From Bradyrhizobium xenonodulans (lineage in GTDB: Bacteria > Pseudomonadota > Alphaproteobacteria > Rhizobiales > Xanthobacteraceae), in contig NZ_CP089391.1 of the NCBI RefSeq assembly GCF_027594865.1, forward strand, positions 5,114,501 to 5,178,500: a DNA stretch of 64,000 bases, given 5' to 3'. Within the stretch, counting starts at the first letter, position 1. Every line of letters begins with the position of its first letter. Both the position numbers and the translations under genes were made by a program. Positions 43,018 to 52,376 of this stretch are shown one piece after another. The notes under the pieces were generated by a model. The model did no database searches. It was not told the origin of the DNA and saw only the letters and a program-made list of their open reading frames with translations.

Positions 43018-44085
43018 ATGCTCTACACCCCTCCCCCGATCGATCCCAAGGCGCCGCCGGTGCGCATCAATCTGCTGTCGGACACGCAGACCAGGCCAAC
43101 GGCTGCGATGCGCGAGGCGATGGCGCGGGCGGAGGTCGGCGACGAGCAGGTCGGCGATGATCCGACCGTGAATGCGCTGTGCGAACGCGTCGCGGAGCTG
43201 CTCGGCAAGGAAGCCGCGGTCTACATGCCCTCGGGCACGATGTGCAACGTCACCGCGACGCTGGTGCATTGCCGCCCCGGCGACGAGATTTTGGCGCATG
43301 AGACCGCGCACATCATCGCCCGCGAAGGCGGCGCGCATGCCGCGATCGGCGGCTTCCAGGTGACGCAACTCAAGGGCCCCGACGGCCAGTTCACGCCGGA
43401 GACATTCCGGAGAGCCTTGCATCCGCGCACGCGCTACCAGCCGCCGCAGACGGTCGTCAGCGTCGAGCAGACCGCCAATATCGGCGGCGGCACGATCTGG
43501 AAGAAAGCGGCGCTCGACGAGATCGTGACGATCGCCAAGCAGCACGGCCTCATCACCCACATGGACGGCGCGCGCCTGCTCAACGCCACCGTGGCGAGCG
43601 GCATCTCACCGCGCGACATGACCGCGGGGTGGGATTCCGCCTGGATCGATTTCTCCAAGGGCCTGGGCGCGCCGATCGGCGGCGTGCTCGCGGGCACGCG
43701 GGCCTTCATCGACGCGGTTTGGCAGTGGAAGCAGCGCCTCGGCGGCTCGATGCGGCAGGCCGGAATCTGCGCGGCCGCCTGCATCTACGCGCTCGACCAT
43801 CACGTCGATCGCCTCGCCGACGACCACGCCAATGCGCGCGCGCTTGCCCGCGGGCTGTCGCAGATCGCGGGCATCGAGGTGCAGGAGCCCGAGACCAATC
43901 TGGTATTCTTCAAGCCCGACGGCGCCGGCATTGCCGGCGACAAGATGGTCGCCGCACTGCGCCAGCGCGGCGTGACGCTCGCGATGATGGACGGCCGCAT
44001 TCGCGCCTGCACCCATCTCGACGTCGATGCGAGCCAGATCGAAGAGACGATCGGCTACGTCAGAGAGATCGTGCGCGGGACGTAG
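43018..44085 (+). CDS. Low-specificity threonine aldolase-type PLP enzyme
   Basis: A 355-residue fold-type I PLP enzyme. The blocks INLLSDTQTRPTAAMREAMA, GDDPTVNALCERVAELLGKE, MPSGTMCNVTA and the Schiff-base lysine in DFSKGLGAPIGGVLAG match the threonine aldolase/beta-eliminating lyase family. It splits L-threonine or L-allo-threonine to glycine and acetaldehyde. The ATG lies 48 bp after the rpsD terminator. Its stop codon directly abuts that of the convergent serine hydrolase gene. Confidence 0.9.
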   Translation: MLYTPPPIDPKAPPVRINLLSDTQTRPTAAMREAMARAEVGDEQVGDDPTVNALCERVAELLGKEAAVYMPSGTMCNVTATLVHCRPGDEILAHETAHIIAREGGAHAAIGGFQVTQLKGPDGQFTPETFRRALHPRTRYQPPQTVVSVEQTANIGGGTIWKKAALDEIVTIAKQHGLITHMDGARLLNATVASGISPRDMTAGWDSAWIDFSKGLGAPIGGVLAGTRAFIDAVWQWKQRLGGSMRQAGICAAACIYALDHHVDRLADDHANARALARGLSQIAGIEVQEPETNLVFFKPDGAGIAGDKMVAALRQRGVTLAMMDGRIRACTHLDVDASQIEETIGYVREIVRGT

Positions 44086-45351
44086 TTACCGCCCCATCGC
44101 CTGATAGATCAGCGTCTTCAGCGCCAGCTGAATCCGGCCGCGCTGCGACGGGGTCTGCACCATGAAGATCCCGAACAGATCGTCTTCGGGATCGATGAAG
44201 AAGAACGTGCCGCCGACGCCGTCCCAGCGATATTCGCCGAGTGGCCAGGATGTCCCTGGCGGCACCGACGTGCGCACGGCAAAGCCGAGGCCGAAGCCGG
44301 AGCTGCTGCCCGGATAGTAGTTCTGGTCGCGCGTGATTTTGGTCTCGGGCCCGATGTGATCCGACGCCATCAGCGCGATGGTCTCGGGCTTGAGATAGCG
44401 CCGGCCGTCATAGCTGCCGCCATTGAGCAGCATCTGCGAGAAGCGGGCATAGTCACTGATCGTGCCGACCATGCCGCCGCCGCCCGACTCCCATTTCAGT
44501 GGTTTCCTGATATCGCGGACCTGCGTCATCGGGCTGATCGCGCGATCAGTCGGCATCGGCTCGGCGATGCGCGGCCATTTGGCGGGATCGGCAACATAGT
44601 ACGCCGTGTCCGTCATCCCGAGTGGATCGAGCAGCCGCTCCTTCGCGAACTCGAACAGCGTCTTTTCCGAGATCACCTCGATGATGCGGCCGAGCACGTC
44701 GGTGGAGTGACCGTAATCCCAGATCGTGCCGGGCTGTTCGGCCAGCGGCAGCGCGGTGATCTTCGCGACGAGTTCGGCGTTGGTCGAATCCTTGTTGTTG
44801 AAAAGACCCGCGTCGGCATAGAGCTTGTTCAGCAGGCCCCCGCCATAATAGCCGTAGGGCAGCCCGGCGGTGTGGCGCATCAAATCCTCGATCGTCACGG
44901 GACGATTGAGCGGCTCCAGCACCAGCGAGACCTTGCCGTCCTCGGCCTTGGTCTCGACGCCGACCTTCATCCCGGCAAAGGCCGGAATGTATTTCGAGAC
45001 GGGATGGTCGAGCGAAAGCTTGCCCTCCTCGACCAGCATCATCGCCAAGACTGACGTGACCGGCTTCGACATCGAATAGAGCCGGAAGATCGTGTCCGCG
45101 CTCATCGAGATCTCGGTCGCGACATCGCGGACACCGAAATTCTCGTAATAGGCGGGCTTGCCGTGCTGCTGGAGCAGCAGGATCGCGCCCGGAAACGTGC
45201 CGGCGGCAATCTCCTTCCGGATGTAGTCGGAAACCTTTGCCAGGCCCTCGGGCCAGAAACTGCGCGCGGCGCGCCCTTCCGAGCCCGCCGTCGCACCGAC
45301 GACACCGAACAGAAGAACGAGCGCCACGATCATCTCGCGGCGCCCGAACAT
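44086..45351 (-). CDS. Serine hydrolase (beta-lactamase family), copy 1
   Basis: A 421-residue class C beta-lactamase-fold protein. N-terminal hydrophobic segment (about 6-22), catalytic SxxK at S93-K96 (RLYSMSKPVTS), Tyr motif WDYGHSTDVLG and an HPVSKYIPAF loop. The Lys-Thr-Gly triad is not obvious. Likely an esterase or D-amino-acid peptidase. ATG 45351 has GGAG upstream and starts one base after the stop of the homologous upstream gene, so the two are co-translated. It shares its architecture with copy 2 and probably arose by duplication. Confidence 0.87.
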   Translation of the reverse strand: MFGRREMIVALVLLFGVVGATAGSEGRAARSFWPEGLAKVSDYIRKEIAAGTFPGAILLLQQHGKPAYYENFGVRDVATEISMSADTIFRLYSMSKPVTSVLAMMLVEEGKLSLDHPVSKYIPAFAGMKVGVETKAEDGKVSLVLEPLNRPVTIEDLMRHTAGLPYGYYGGGLLNKLYADAGLFNNKDSTNAELVAKITALPLAEQPGTIWDYGHSTDVLGRIIEVISEKTLFEFAKERLLDPLGMTDTAYYVADPAKWPRIAEPMPTDRAISPMTQVRDIRKPLKWESGGGGMVGTISDYARFSQMLLNGGSYDGRRYLKPETIALMASDHIGPETKITRDQNYYPGSSSGFGLGFAVRTSVPPGTSWPLGEYRWDGVGGTFFFIDPEDDLFGIFMVQTPSQRGRIQLALKTLIYQAMGR

Positions 45352-45352
45352 G

Positions 45353-46639
45353 TCACTTCTCCATGGCTTCATAAACCAACTGCTTCAATGTCCGTTGCAC
45401 GCGCTGGCGCTCGGTCGGGGTCTGTTCCAGCAGCACGAAGAACATGTCCTGCTTGGGGTCGATCACGAAATAACAGCCGGAGGCGCCGTCCCACTTCAAT
45501 TCGCCGAGATCGCCGGGCGGCGGCGGCTTTGCGTTGCCGGGATCAGTGCGGACCGCAAGGCCAAGGCCGAAGCCAAAACCGTCGCCGGGGAAGTAGAAAT
45601 AGTCGCGATCGACGCCGGATTTCGGACCGATCTGGTCGGTCGCCATCAGCTTGAACGTCTCGGGCTTGAGGATGGTCTTGCCGCCGAAACTGCCGCCGTG
45701 GAGCAGCATCTGCGCAAAGCGCTGATAGTCGGCCATGGTCGTGACCATGCCGCCGCTGGCGAACTGGATCTTCTTGACGACCGTCGGATCGTTGATCCGG
45801 CCGACCCGGAAATCGCTGTCGTTCGGCACCGGCTGCGCCAGAAGCTTCTGCTTCTCGGGGTCCGTGACGAAGAAGCCGGTATCGACCATGCCGAGCGGAT
45901 CGAGCAGCTTCTCCCGCATGATGTCGATCAGCGGCTTGCCCGCCGCGACCTCCATGACGCGCGCGAGGATGTCGGTGGAATGGCCGTATTGCCACAGCGC
46001 GCCCGGCTGGTTGTGCAGCGGCAGTTTGGCGATGCGCTCGGCAAACTCGGCGAGGTCGAAATCACCGTCATAGATCTTGGCATCGCGATAGGCCTTGCGA
46101 ACCAGGCTGTCGCCGTAGAAGCCATAGGTGACGCCCGAGGTGTGGGTCATCAGATCGTGCACCGTCATCGGCCGGTTCGGCGGCACCAGCTCGAGCGACT
46201 TGCTGCCGTCCTCGGCCTTCTTCTCGACGCCGACCTTCACATTGGCGAATGACGGAATGTATTTCGAGACGGGATCATCGAGCTTGATCTTGCCGTCCTC
46301 GACCAATTGCATCGCGACGACCGAGGTGATCGCCTTGGTCATCGAGAACAAGCGGAAGATCGTCTTGTCCGTGATCGGCGCCTTGCTGACCGCATCCTGC
46401 ACGCCGAAGGCTTCGCGGAACACCGGCTGGCCGTGCTGCTTGATCAGCACGGTCGCGCCGGCGATCTTGCCGGTCGCGACCTCGTTCTTGAAGAACTCGC
46501 TGATCTTGCCGAGCTTGTCCTGATTGAAATGCGCGCCGGCCGGAATCTCGTAGGTTCCTTCCGCACGCGCGAGTGACATCGCGCCAAGCGATAGAAGCGC
46601 GCCGCAGGCGAGCGCACGCAGTCCAGACTGTGAAATCAT
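45353..46639 (-). CDS. Serine hydrolase (beta-lactamase family), copy 2
   Basis: A 428-residue paralogue of the next gene. Signal peptide (about 1-27, ALACGALLSLGAMSLARA), SxxK at S99-K102 (RLFSMTKAITS), WQYGHSTDILA and a C-terminal GASGCYFVIDPKQDMFFVLL segment also seen in copy 1. ATG 46639 has a GGGGAGGGG site. The clean signal peptide suggests a periplasmic enzyme acting on peptidoglycan fragments or small esters; this is inference. Confidence 0.88.
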   Translation of the reverse strand: MISQSGLRALACGALLSLGAMSLARAEGTYEIPAGAHFNQDKLGKISEFFKNEVATGKIAGATVLIKQHGQPVFREAFGVQDAVSKAPITDKTIFRLFSMTKAITSVVAMQLVEDGKIKLDDPVSKYIPSFANVKVGVEKKAEDGSKSLELVPPNRPMTVHDLMTHTSGVTYGFYGDSLVRKAYRDAKIYDGDFDLAEFAERIAKLPLHNQPGALWQYGHSTDILARVMEVAAGKPLIDIMREKLLDPLGMVDTGFFVTDPEKQKLLAQPVPNDSDFRVGRINDPTVVKKIQFASGGMVTTMADYQRFAQMLLHGGSFGGKTILKPETFKLMATDQIGPKSGVDRDYFYFPGDGFGFGLGLAVRTDPGNAKPPPPGDLGELKWDGASGCYFVIDPKQDMFFVLLEQTPTERQRVQRTLKQLVYEAMEK

Positions 46640-46685
46640 ATCCCCTCCCCGGAACATGGCCCGGCGGAGTGTACCGGCCGCGCCA

Positions 46686-47237
46686 TCAGGCACAAGGGCT
46701 GCCGTAGCGCGCCAAAACGTCCGTGTGGAGCGCGGCGCTGGCGTCCGAAAAACAACAGAATATGACATGGCCGACCGAAGGCGCAGCCGGCAGGGCGTCA
46801 ATGGTCGTATGGATCGCAATATTTGCCGCCCGGTCGGCGGGAAAGCGGAAAATGCCGGTCGATATCGCGGGAAATGCCACTGATGTCAGCTTGTGCTTCC
46901 CGCACAGCTCCATCGAACGGCGATAACAGGAGGCGAGCAGATCGTCCTCGCCGAGGGTGCCGCCGTTCCAGACCGGCCCGACGGTGTGGATTACATGGGC
47001 GGCCTTGAGCCGGTAGCCCTTGGTGATCTTGGCATCGCCGGTTTTGCAGCCGTGGAGCATACGGCATTCGGCGACCAGATCGGGCCCGGCGGCCCGATGG
47101 ATCGCGCCATCGACGCCGCCCCCGCCAAGGAGCGACGAGTTCGCGGCGTTGACGATCGCGTCAACGCCGAGTGTCGTGATGTCGGCAACGATGACCTCGA
47201 GATCGACACCGCCGATCCGGCGCGTCAGCCGGGTCAT
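46686..47237 (-). CDS. Macrodomain protein (O-acetyl-ADP-ribose deacetylase type)
   Basis: A 183-residue Appr-1-p processing (macro) domain, MacroD-like. The motifs are [29 protein letters not shown] and [17 protein letters not shown]. It removes ADP-ribose or hydrolyses O-acetyl-ADP-ribose. It overlaps nothing; the serine hydrolase copy 2 start lies 46 bp downstream and grxD ends 3 bp upstream, so all may belong to one minus-strand unit. Confidence 0.92.
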   Translation of the reverse strand: MTRLTRRIGGVDLEVIVADITTLGVDAIVNAANSSLLGGGGVDGAIHRAAGPDLVAECRMLHGCKTGDAKITKGYRLKAAHVIHTVGPVWNGGTLGEDDLLASCYRRSMELCGKHKLTSVAFPAISTGIFRFPADRAANIAIHTTIDALPAAPSVGHVIFCCFSDASAALHTDVLARYGSPCA

Positions 47238-47240
47238 TTA

Positions 47241-47567
<327 letters not shown>

Positions 47568-47857
47568 ATCCATGTCCTTCCGGGGCGGAGCCCTCACCGA
47601 TCGCTTCGGGCTGGCTCAGCCGATTTAACCCGATACCTGCCTATATATGTAGCCCAAACCGTTGTGCATCCAAAGTAAAATGGCGGCGAACAACCCCTTG
47701 GCGGCCGGCCTGGGTGGCACCAGCCCATTGCATGACGGCACGAATATCATCGCCGGGGAGGACTTTCATACCGCAACGGAGCCCCTATCTAGGACAAACC
47801 CCGGTTTTGGAACCGGGCAACGCCAACAACGTTCTCTTGTCCTGTCTGGAGAAAAAC

Positions 47858-49105
47858 GTGACGAAACAAGCCTCCGCTACGGCCAGTCCGCCGCTTTCGT
47901 CACCGTCTTTTGACCCGGGCAGCCTCGCCCGGCGGCTGGAGGAGGCGTTTCTCGCCGTCCGCACCGAGACCGAGCGCCGGGCCGCGCCGCTCTCGCCCGA
48001 GGACCAGCAGATCCAGTCCATGCCGGATGCGAGCCCGATCAAATGGCACCGGGCCCACACCACCTGGTTCTGGGAGCAGTTTCTGCTCGGCGAGCATTCG
48101 CCTGGCTACCGCCCCTTCCACCCCGACTTCGCCTTCCTGTTCAATTCCTATTACGTCAGCGCCGGGCCGCGTCATGCGCGCGGCCACCGCGGTGACATCA
48201 CGCGCCCGAGCGCCAGCGAGGTCGGCGCCTATCGCAGCTATGTCGATGCGGCCGTCGTCAAATTCTTCCGCGAGACGGGCGAGGACCAGCTTCGCGCCCT
48301 CGCGCCGCTGGTCGAGGTCGGGCTCAATCACGAGCAGCAGCATCAGGAATTGATGCTGACCGACATCCTGCATGCCTTCGCGCAGAACCCGGTTTATCCA
48401 GCCTACGATCGGGACTGGCGCTTCCCCGCCTCGACACGTGCCAGTGAAGACTGGCTGATGCTCAATGAAGGCATCCACACGGTCGGCCATGTCGACGACA
48501 GCTTTCATTTCGACAACGAGAAGCCGGCCCATCGCGCGCTCGTCGGGCCGGTCAAGATCGCCCGCAATCTCGTCACCAATGGCGAATGGCTCGCCTTCAT
48601 GCGTGACGGCGGCTATCGGACCGCGACGCTGTGGCTGATGGACGGCTTCGCCGCCGCCAGCAACGAAGACTGGCAAGCCCCGGGCCACTGGCGCGAGGTC
48701 GATGGCGCATGGCAGGTGATGACGCTCGCCGGCCTCGAGCCGGTCGATCCCGACGCACCAGTCTGCCATGTCAGCTATTACGAGGCCGATGCGTTCGCCC
48801 GCTGGGCCGGCAAGCATCTCCCGACCGAGATGGAATGGGAGGTCGCCGCGCGCGCGGGCCAACTCAACGATGCCTTCGGCATCGTCTGGCAATGGACGCG
48901 ATCGTCCTACGCGCCCTACCCCGGCTATCGCGCCGTCGAAGGCGCCCTCGGCGAGTACAACGGCAAGTTCATGGTCAACCAGCTGGTGCTGCGCGGCTCC
49001 TCGCTTGCAACTCCTGACGGCCACAGCCGTATCACTTATCGCAACTTCTTCTATCCGCACCACCGCTGGCAGTTCACCGGACTGCGGCTCGCCGACTACG
49101 AGTAA
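47858..49105 (+). CDS. egtB: Ergothioneine biosynthesis sulfoxide synthase EgtB
   Basis: A 415-residue non-haem iron enzyme. The N-terminal DinB-like domain has KWHRAHTTWFWEQF and the iron motif LNHEQQHQELMLTDILHAF (HxxxHxE). The C-terminal FGE-sulfatase domain has NLVTNGEWLAFMRDGGY, HVSYYEADAFARWAGKHLPT and NGKFMVNQLVLRGSSLATP. It joins trimethylhistidine with a thiol donor. I chose GTG 47858, with GGAG upstream; no earlier start has one. egtD follows 52 bp later. egtC (glutamine amidotransferase-type hydrolase) is absent. Confidence 0.92.
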   Translation: MTKQASATASPPLSSPSFDPGSLARRLEEAFLAVRTETERRAAPLSPEDQQIQSMPDASPIKWHRAHTTWFWEQFLLGEHSPGYRPFHPDFAFLFNSYYVSAGPRHARGHRGDITRPSASEVGAYRSYVDAAVVKFFRETGEDQLRALAPLVEVGLNHEQQHQELMLTDILHAFAQNPVYPAYDRDWRFPASTRASEDWLMLNEGIHTVGHVDDSFHFDNEKPAHRALVGPVKIARNLVTNGEWLAFMRDGGYRTATLWLMDGFAAASNEDWQAPGHWREVDGAWQVMTLAGLEPVDPDAPVCHVSYYEADAFARWAGKHLPTEMEWEVAARAGQLNDAFGIVWQWTRSSYAPYPGYRAVEGALGEYNGKFMVNQLVLRGSSLATPDGHSRITYRNFFYPHHRWQFTGLRLADYE

Positions 49106-49157
49106 AATTCTTATCCGACGACAAATGCGCGCCGGACAGCGCGTTCAGGAGAGTATC

Positions 49158-50129
49158 ATGAATGTGCGCGCCAGCGCTTTGGCCGAAGCCCATCTTCCCG
49201 ACGAGCAGACCACTGTCTTCGCCCGCGAGGCCATCGGGGACCTCTCGCAGCAGCCGAAAAAGCTGTCGCCGAAATATTTTTACGATGCCACCGGATCGGA
49301 GCTGTTCGAGGCGATCACGAAGCTGCCGGAATATTATCCGACGCGCACGGAGCTGGCGATCCTGAAGGCGCGCGGCAGCGAGATCGCAAAGATCATTCCG
49401 GAGCATGCGGCGCTGGTCGAGTTCGGCGCCGGAGCGACCACAAAGGTCCGCCTGCTGCTCAATCACTGCAAGTTCGCCGCCTATGTCCCCGTCGACATCT
49501 CCGGCGACTTCCTGAAGGCGCAGGCCAACGGCCTGAAGCGGGACTTTCCCGCGCTCGGCATCTATCCCGTGGCCGCCGACTTCACGACGCCGTTCGAGCT
49601 TCCCAAAGCGGTCGTGTCGATGCCCAAGGTCGGCTTCTTCCCCGGCTCGACCATCGGCAATTTCGAGCCGCATGAGGCCCAGGCCTTCCTGAAGAGCGCC
49701 CGCCAGATCCTCGGCAAGGGCGCGCAGATGATCATCGGCGCCGACCTGGAGAAAGAAGAGCGCGTGCTCCATGACGCCTATAATGATGCGGCCGGCGTCA
49801 CCGCGCGCTTCAACCTCAATGTTCTCGTGCGCATCAACCGCGAGCTCGGCGGCAATTTCGACCTCTCCGCCTTCACCCATCGCGCGATCTACAATCGCGA
49901 GCGGCACCGCATCGAGATGCACCTGATCAGCAAGAAGAGCCAGACGGTGCGGCTACTCGGCACCAGCTTCTCGTTCCGTCCGGGCGAGAGCATCCACACC
50001 GAGAACAGCTACAAATACAGCCTCGAGCGCTTCGCCGCGCTGGCGCAGGGCGCGGGCTGGCGGGTGCGCGAGAGCTGGACCGATGCCGCGAAGATGTTCT
50101 CGGTGCATGCGCTGGAGGTGGCGGAGTAA
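49158..50129 (+). CDS. egtD: L-histidine N-alpha-methyltransferase EgtD
   Basis: A 323-residue SAM methyltransferase, matching the usual length of EgtD. It has LSPKYFYDATGSELFEAITK, the SAM-binding LVEFGAGATTKVRLLL, PVDISGDFL, MPKVGFFPGSTIGNFEPHEA and FNLNVLVRINRELG. It trimethylates histidine to hercynine, the substrate for EgtB. CAGGAGAG before ATG 49158 is a good ribosome site. With egtB alone it gives the first two enzymes of ergothioneine synthesis; the final C-S lyase must be elsewhere. Confidence 0.95.
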   Translation: MNVRASALAEAHLPDEQTTVFAREAIGDLSQQPKKLSPKYFYDATGSELFEAITKLPEYYPTRTELAILKARGSEIAKIIPEHAALVEFGAGATTKVRLLLNHCKFAAYVPVDISGDFLKAQANGLKRDFPALGIYPVAADFTTPFELPKAVVSMPKVGFFPGSTIGNFEPHEAQAFLKSARQILGKGAQMIIGADLEKEERVLHDAYNDAAGVTARFNLNVLVRINRELGGNFDLSAFTHRAIYNRERHRIEMHLISKKSQTVRLLGTSFSFRPGESIHTENSYKYSLERFAALAQGAGWRVRESWTDAAKMFSVHALEVAE

Positions 50130-50161
50130 ACGCTCCGGCGCATCCTTCGCCCCCTTTGGCG

Positions 50162-50267
50162 GGCTCTCAGGATGAGGACGGAGTACGCGGCAGCAGGTTC
50201 AACGAGCACCTAAGCTGATTAACCTCATCCTAGGGAGACCGCGCAGCGGTCGTCTCGAAGGACGAGG
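50162..50267. repeat. Degenerate Bradyrhizobium palindromic repeat after egtD
   Basis: CCTCATCCT (50223) and AGGACGAGG (50267) bracket an imperfect palindrome with GACCGCGCAGCGGTCGTCTC inside; an inverted partial copy CTCAGGATGAGG lies at 50166-50177. The CCTCATCCT...GCGCAGCGG...GACGAGG layout is a familiar Bradyrhizobium intergenic repeat. It ends just before the LtrA-type gene stop. Confidence 0.7.
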
Positions 50268-50274
50268 CGCTTGC

Positions 50275-51480
50275 TCAGGCCGCTCCAGAGTCCTCGGCCT
50301 CCTCCGGAGCCGACCCCAGCGACATCGACTCCCACACCGCCACCACGATCATGATCGCGCTCGTCGCAACCGACAGCCAGAGCGGTGAGAGGTCGGCGGC
50401 GAACCACCACAGCACCGCGAGCGCGATGATGCCGATGCCGTGGGAGAGCTGGAGGAAGCCCCGGATCGCGTGCTTGAACAGGACGGTGCCGATCAGGAAC
50501 ACCAGCGGACCACCGATCGTGCTGACGATGGTGCGGACGTCGGAGTGGCCGGTCGGATGCTTCAGCACCAGTTCGTCCGAGACCGCGGTCAGGATGATGC
50601 CGGCGATGATCGGCATGTGCAGATAGGTATAGGCGAGCCGCGCCAGGCGGCCGGATTCGGTGGACTTCGAGATGCGCTCGGCGCCGGCCTCAGCGCCCTT
50701 GTGGAAATAGACCCACCACATCGCGATGGCACCGACCAGCGCGGAGACGAAGGCGATGATGTTGTCGGCGGTCCAGTCCAGCTCGGCAAAGGTCGCACCA
50801 TTGACGACGACGGCCTCGCCGAGCGCGATGATGACGAAGAGCGAGCAGCGCTCCGCCATGTGGCCGCCTTCGACGGCCCAGGCCTCGACCGACGAGAATC
50901 CCAGCTTCGGGACCCAGAACCGCACCGCCGGCGAGACATATTCGATCGCGAGCGCCGCGATCCAGAACCACAGCCGCGCCTCATCATGGGCGAGGCCGCC
51001 GAGAATCCAGAAGACCGCGGATCCGCAGAGCCAGACCAGGATGCGGATCGCGTTATGCCGGACGGCCGTCCGATGACGCGGGGTCGCGAACATCCAGAAC
51101 GCCGTGCGCCCGACCTGCATGGTCGCATAGGCGATCGCAAACCACAGGCCCCGCCCCTCGAAGGCCGTCGGGATCGTGGTCGACAGCACGAGGCCGCCCA
51201 GCATCATCAGGAAGAGCAGGATGCGGACCGGCGTCAGATCGGGATTGAGCCAGTTGGTGACCCAGGCGGTGTAGACCCACACCCACCACACCGCCAGAAA
51301 CAGCACCGTGACATGCACCGCGCCGAGCGGGGTGAAGTGGTGCAGCAGCGTGTGCGAGACCTGCGTGACGGCAAAGACGAAGACGAGGTCGAAGAACAGC
51401 TCGGCATTGGTGACGCGGCTGTGCTGATTCGGCACGATGACGCGAAACATCGCGCCGCGCGGATTGTCCGCAGCCATCAT
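50275..51480 (-). CDS. Low temperature requirement protein A (LtrA) family
   Basis: A 401-residue membrane protein with about ten to twelve helices. It has the LtrA motifs AELFFDLVFVFAVTQVSH near residue 26, AVEGGHMAERCSLFVIIALGE and RLARLAYTYLHMPIIAGIIL. Named after a Listeria gene needed for growth at low temperature, its biochemical role is unknown. It is convergent with egtD and lies upstream of the bolA stop on the same strand. The start is MMAADNPRG with either of two Met. Confidence 0.88.
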   Translation of the reverse strand: MMAADNPRGAMFRVIVPNQHSRVTNAELFFDLVFVFAVTQVSHTLLHHFTPLGAVHVTVLFLAVWWVWVYTAWVTNWLNPDLTPVRILLFLMMLGGLVLSTTIPTAFEGRGLWFAIAYATMQVGRTAFWMFATPRHRTAVRHNAIRILVWLCGSAVFWILGGLAHDEARLWFWIAALAIEYVSPAVRFWVPKLGFSSVEAWAVEGGHMAERCSLFVIIALGEAVVVNGATFAELDWTADNIIAFVSALVGAIAMWWVYFHKGAEAGAERISKSTESGRLARLAYTYLHMPIIAGIILTAVSDELVLKHPTGHSDVRTIVSTIGGPLVFLIGTVLFKHAIRGFLQLSHGIGIIALAVLWWFAADLSPLWLSVATSAIMIVVAVWESMSLGSAPEEAEDSGAA

Positions 51481-51519
51481 CGTGCCCCCGTCGCGCCGGT
51501 CAGGTCAGGTGCAACTTCG

Positions 51520-51756
51520 TCAAGTCCCTGGTACGCCGGTTTGCAGCGCCAGAGCGTGCAGAACGCCGCCCATCTGGCCGCGCAGGGACTGATAGACGAT
51601 CTGGTGCTGCTGGACGCGGGACTTGCCGCGGAAGGATTCCGAGATCACGGTCGCGGCATAATGGTCGCCATCGCCGGCGAGATCACGGATGGTCACCTCG
51701 GCATCGGGGATCGCTGCCTTGATCATCGCCTCGATATCGTGGGCGTCCATGGGCAT
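51520..51756 (-). CDS. bolA: BolA family protein
   Basis: A 78-residue BolA. It has IKAAIPDAEVTIRDLAGDGDHYAA, trimmed here to VTIRDLAGDGDHYAATVI, then SFRGKSRVQQHQIVYQSL and HALALQTG. BolA pairs with GrxD in Fe-S cluster handling and can be a DNA-binding regulator. I chose ATG 51756 (MPMDAHDIEAMI) because AGGAG lies ten bases upstream; MDAHDIEAM at 51750 is an alternative. In this strain its usual neighbour grxD is 4 kb away. Confidence 0.93.
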   Translation of the reverse strand: MPMDAHDIEAMIKAAIPDAEVTIRDLAGDGDHYAATVISESFRGKSRVQQHQIVYQSLRGQMGGVLHALALQTGVPGT

Positions 51757-51953
51757 TCGGGTCGTGCTCCTCATATCGGCTGCAAAGCAGCCTCATCGTC
51801 GAATCGCTGCCGGGGGTCCCCTCGCCGGCAGCGCCAAACTTAGCGTGAACGGCCTTCTACGTCACGCACTCAGGCACTATATCCCTGATCCCATCAGGAT
51901 AAAGGGACGACAAAGTGCCGCGCGCGGCAGATTGATCGAAAAGGCGTGAAGTC

Positions 51954-52313
51954 ATGAAGCTTCCAGGGCCCGACCACCCCATCACCATCACCCAGAACCC
52001 CCGTCGTGTCCGTGTCACGGCCGGCGACATCGTGATCGCCGAGACCAGCAAGGCGCTGACCTTGAAGGAGGCCAAATATCCGGCGGTGCAATATGTGCCG
52101 CGCGAGGACGCCAACATGGCGCTGCTCGAGCGTACCGACCGCGTCACCCATTGCCCTTACAAGGGCGACGCGAACTATTACAGCGTCAAGGCCGACGGCA
52201 AGGCGCTGGACAACGCGATCTGGACCTACGAGACCCCATTCCCCGCGATGACGGAGATTTCCGGCCACCTCGCCTTCTATCCGGACAAGGTGAAGATCGA
52301 GGAAGTGGGGTAG
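51954..52313 (+). CDS. DUF427 domain protein
   Basis: A 119-residue protein of the DUF427 family. It has RVRVTAGDIVIAETSKALTL, TDRVTHCPYKGDANYYSVKA and LAFYPDKVKIEEV. The structure of this family is a small beta barrel of unknown function. It lies between bolA and an alpha/beta hydrolase, 64 bp from the latter, possibly as one unit. Confidence 0.85.
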   Translation: MKLPGPDHPITITQNPRRVRVTAGDIVIAETSKALTLKEAKYPAVQYVPREDANMALLERTDRVTHCPYKGDANYYSVKADGKALDNAIWTYETPFPAMTEISGHLAFYPDKVKIEEVG

Positions 52314-52376
52314 GCTCACGGCTCCGTGAGGTGGAGCGATCAGGGATCGCTTCCTCTCAGTCGATGCAGGGCACCA

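Noticed and set aside
47662..47913. 83-codon frame upstream of egtB
   Set aside because: No family, no ribosome site, overlaps the egtB start in another frame; most of the 290 bp between grxD and egtB appears non-coding.
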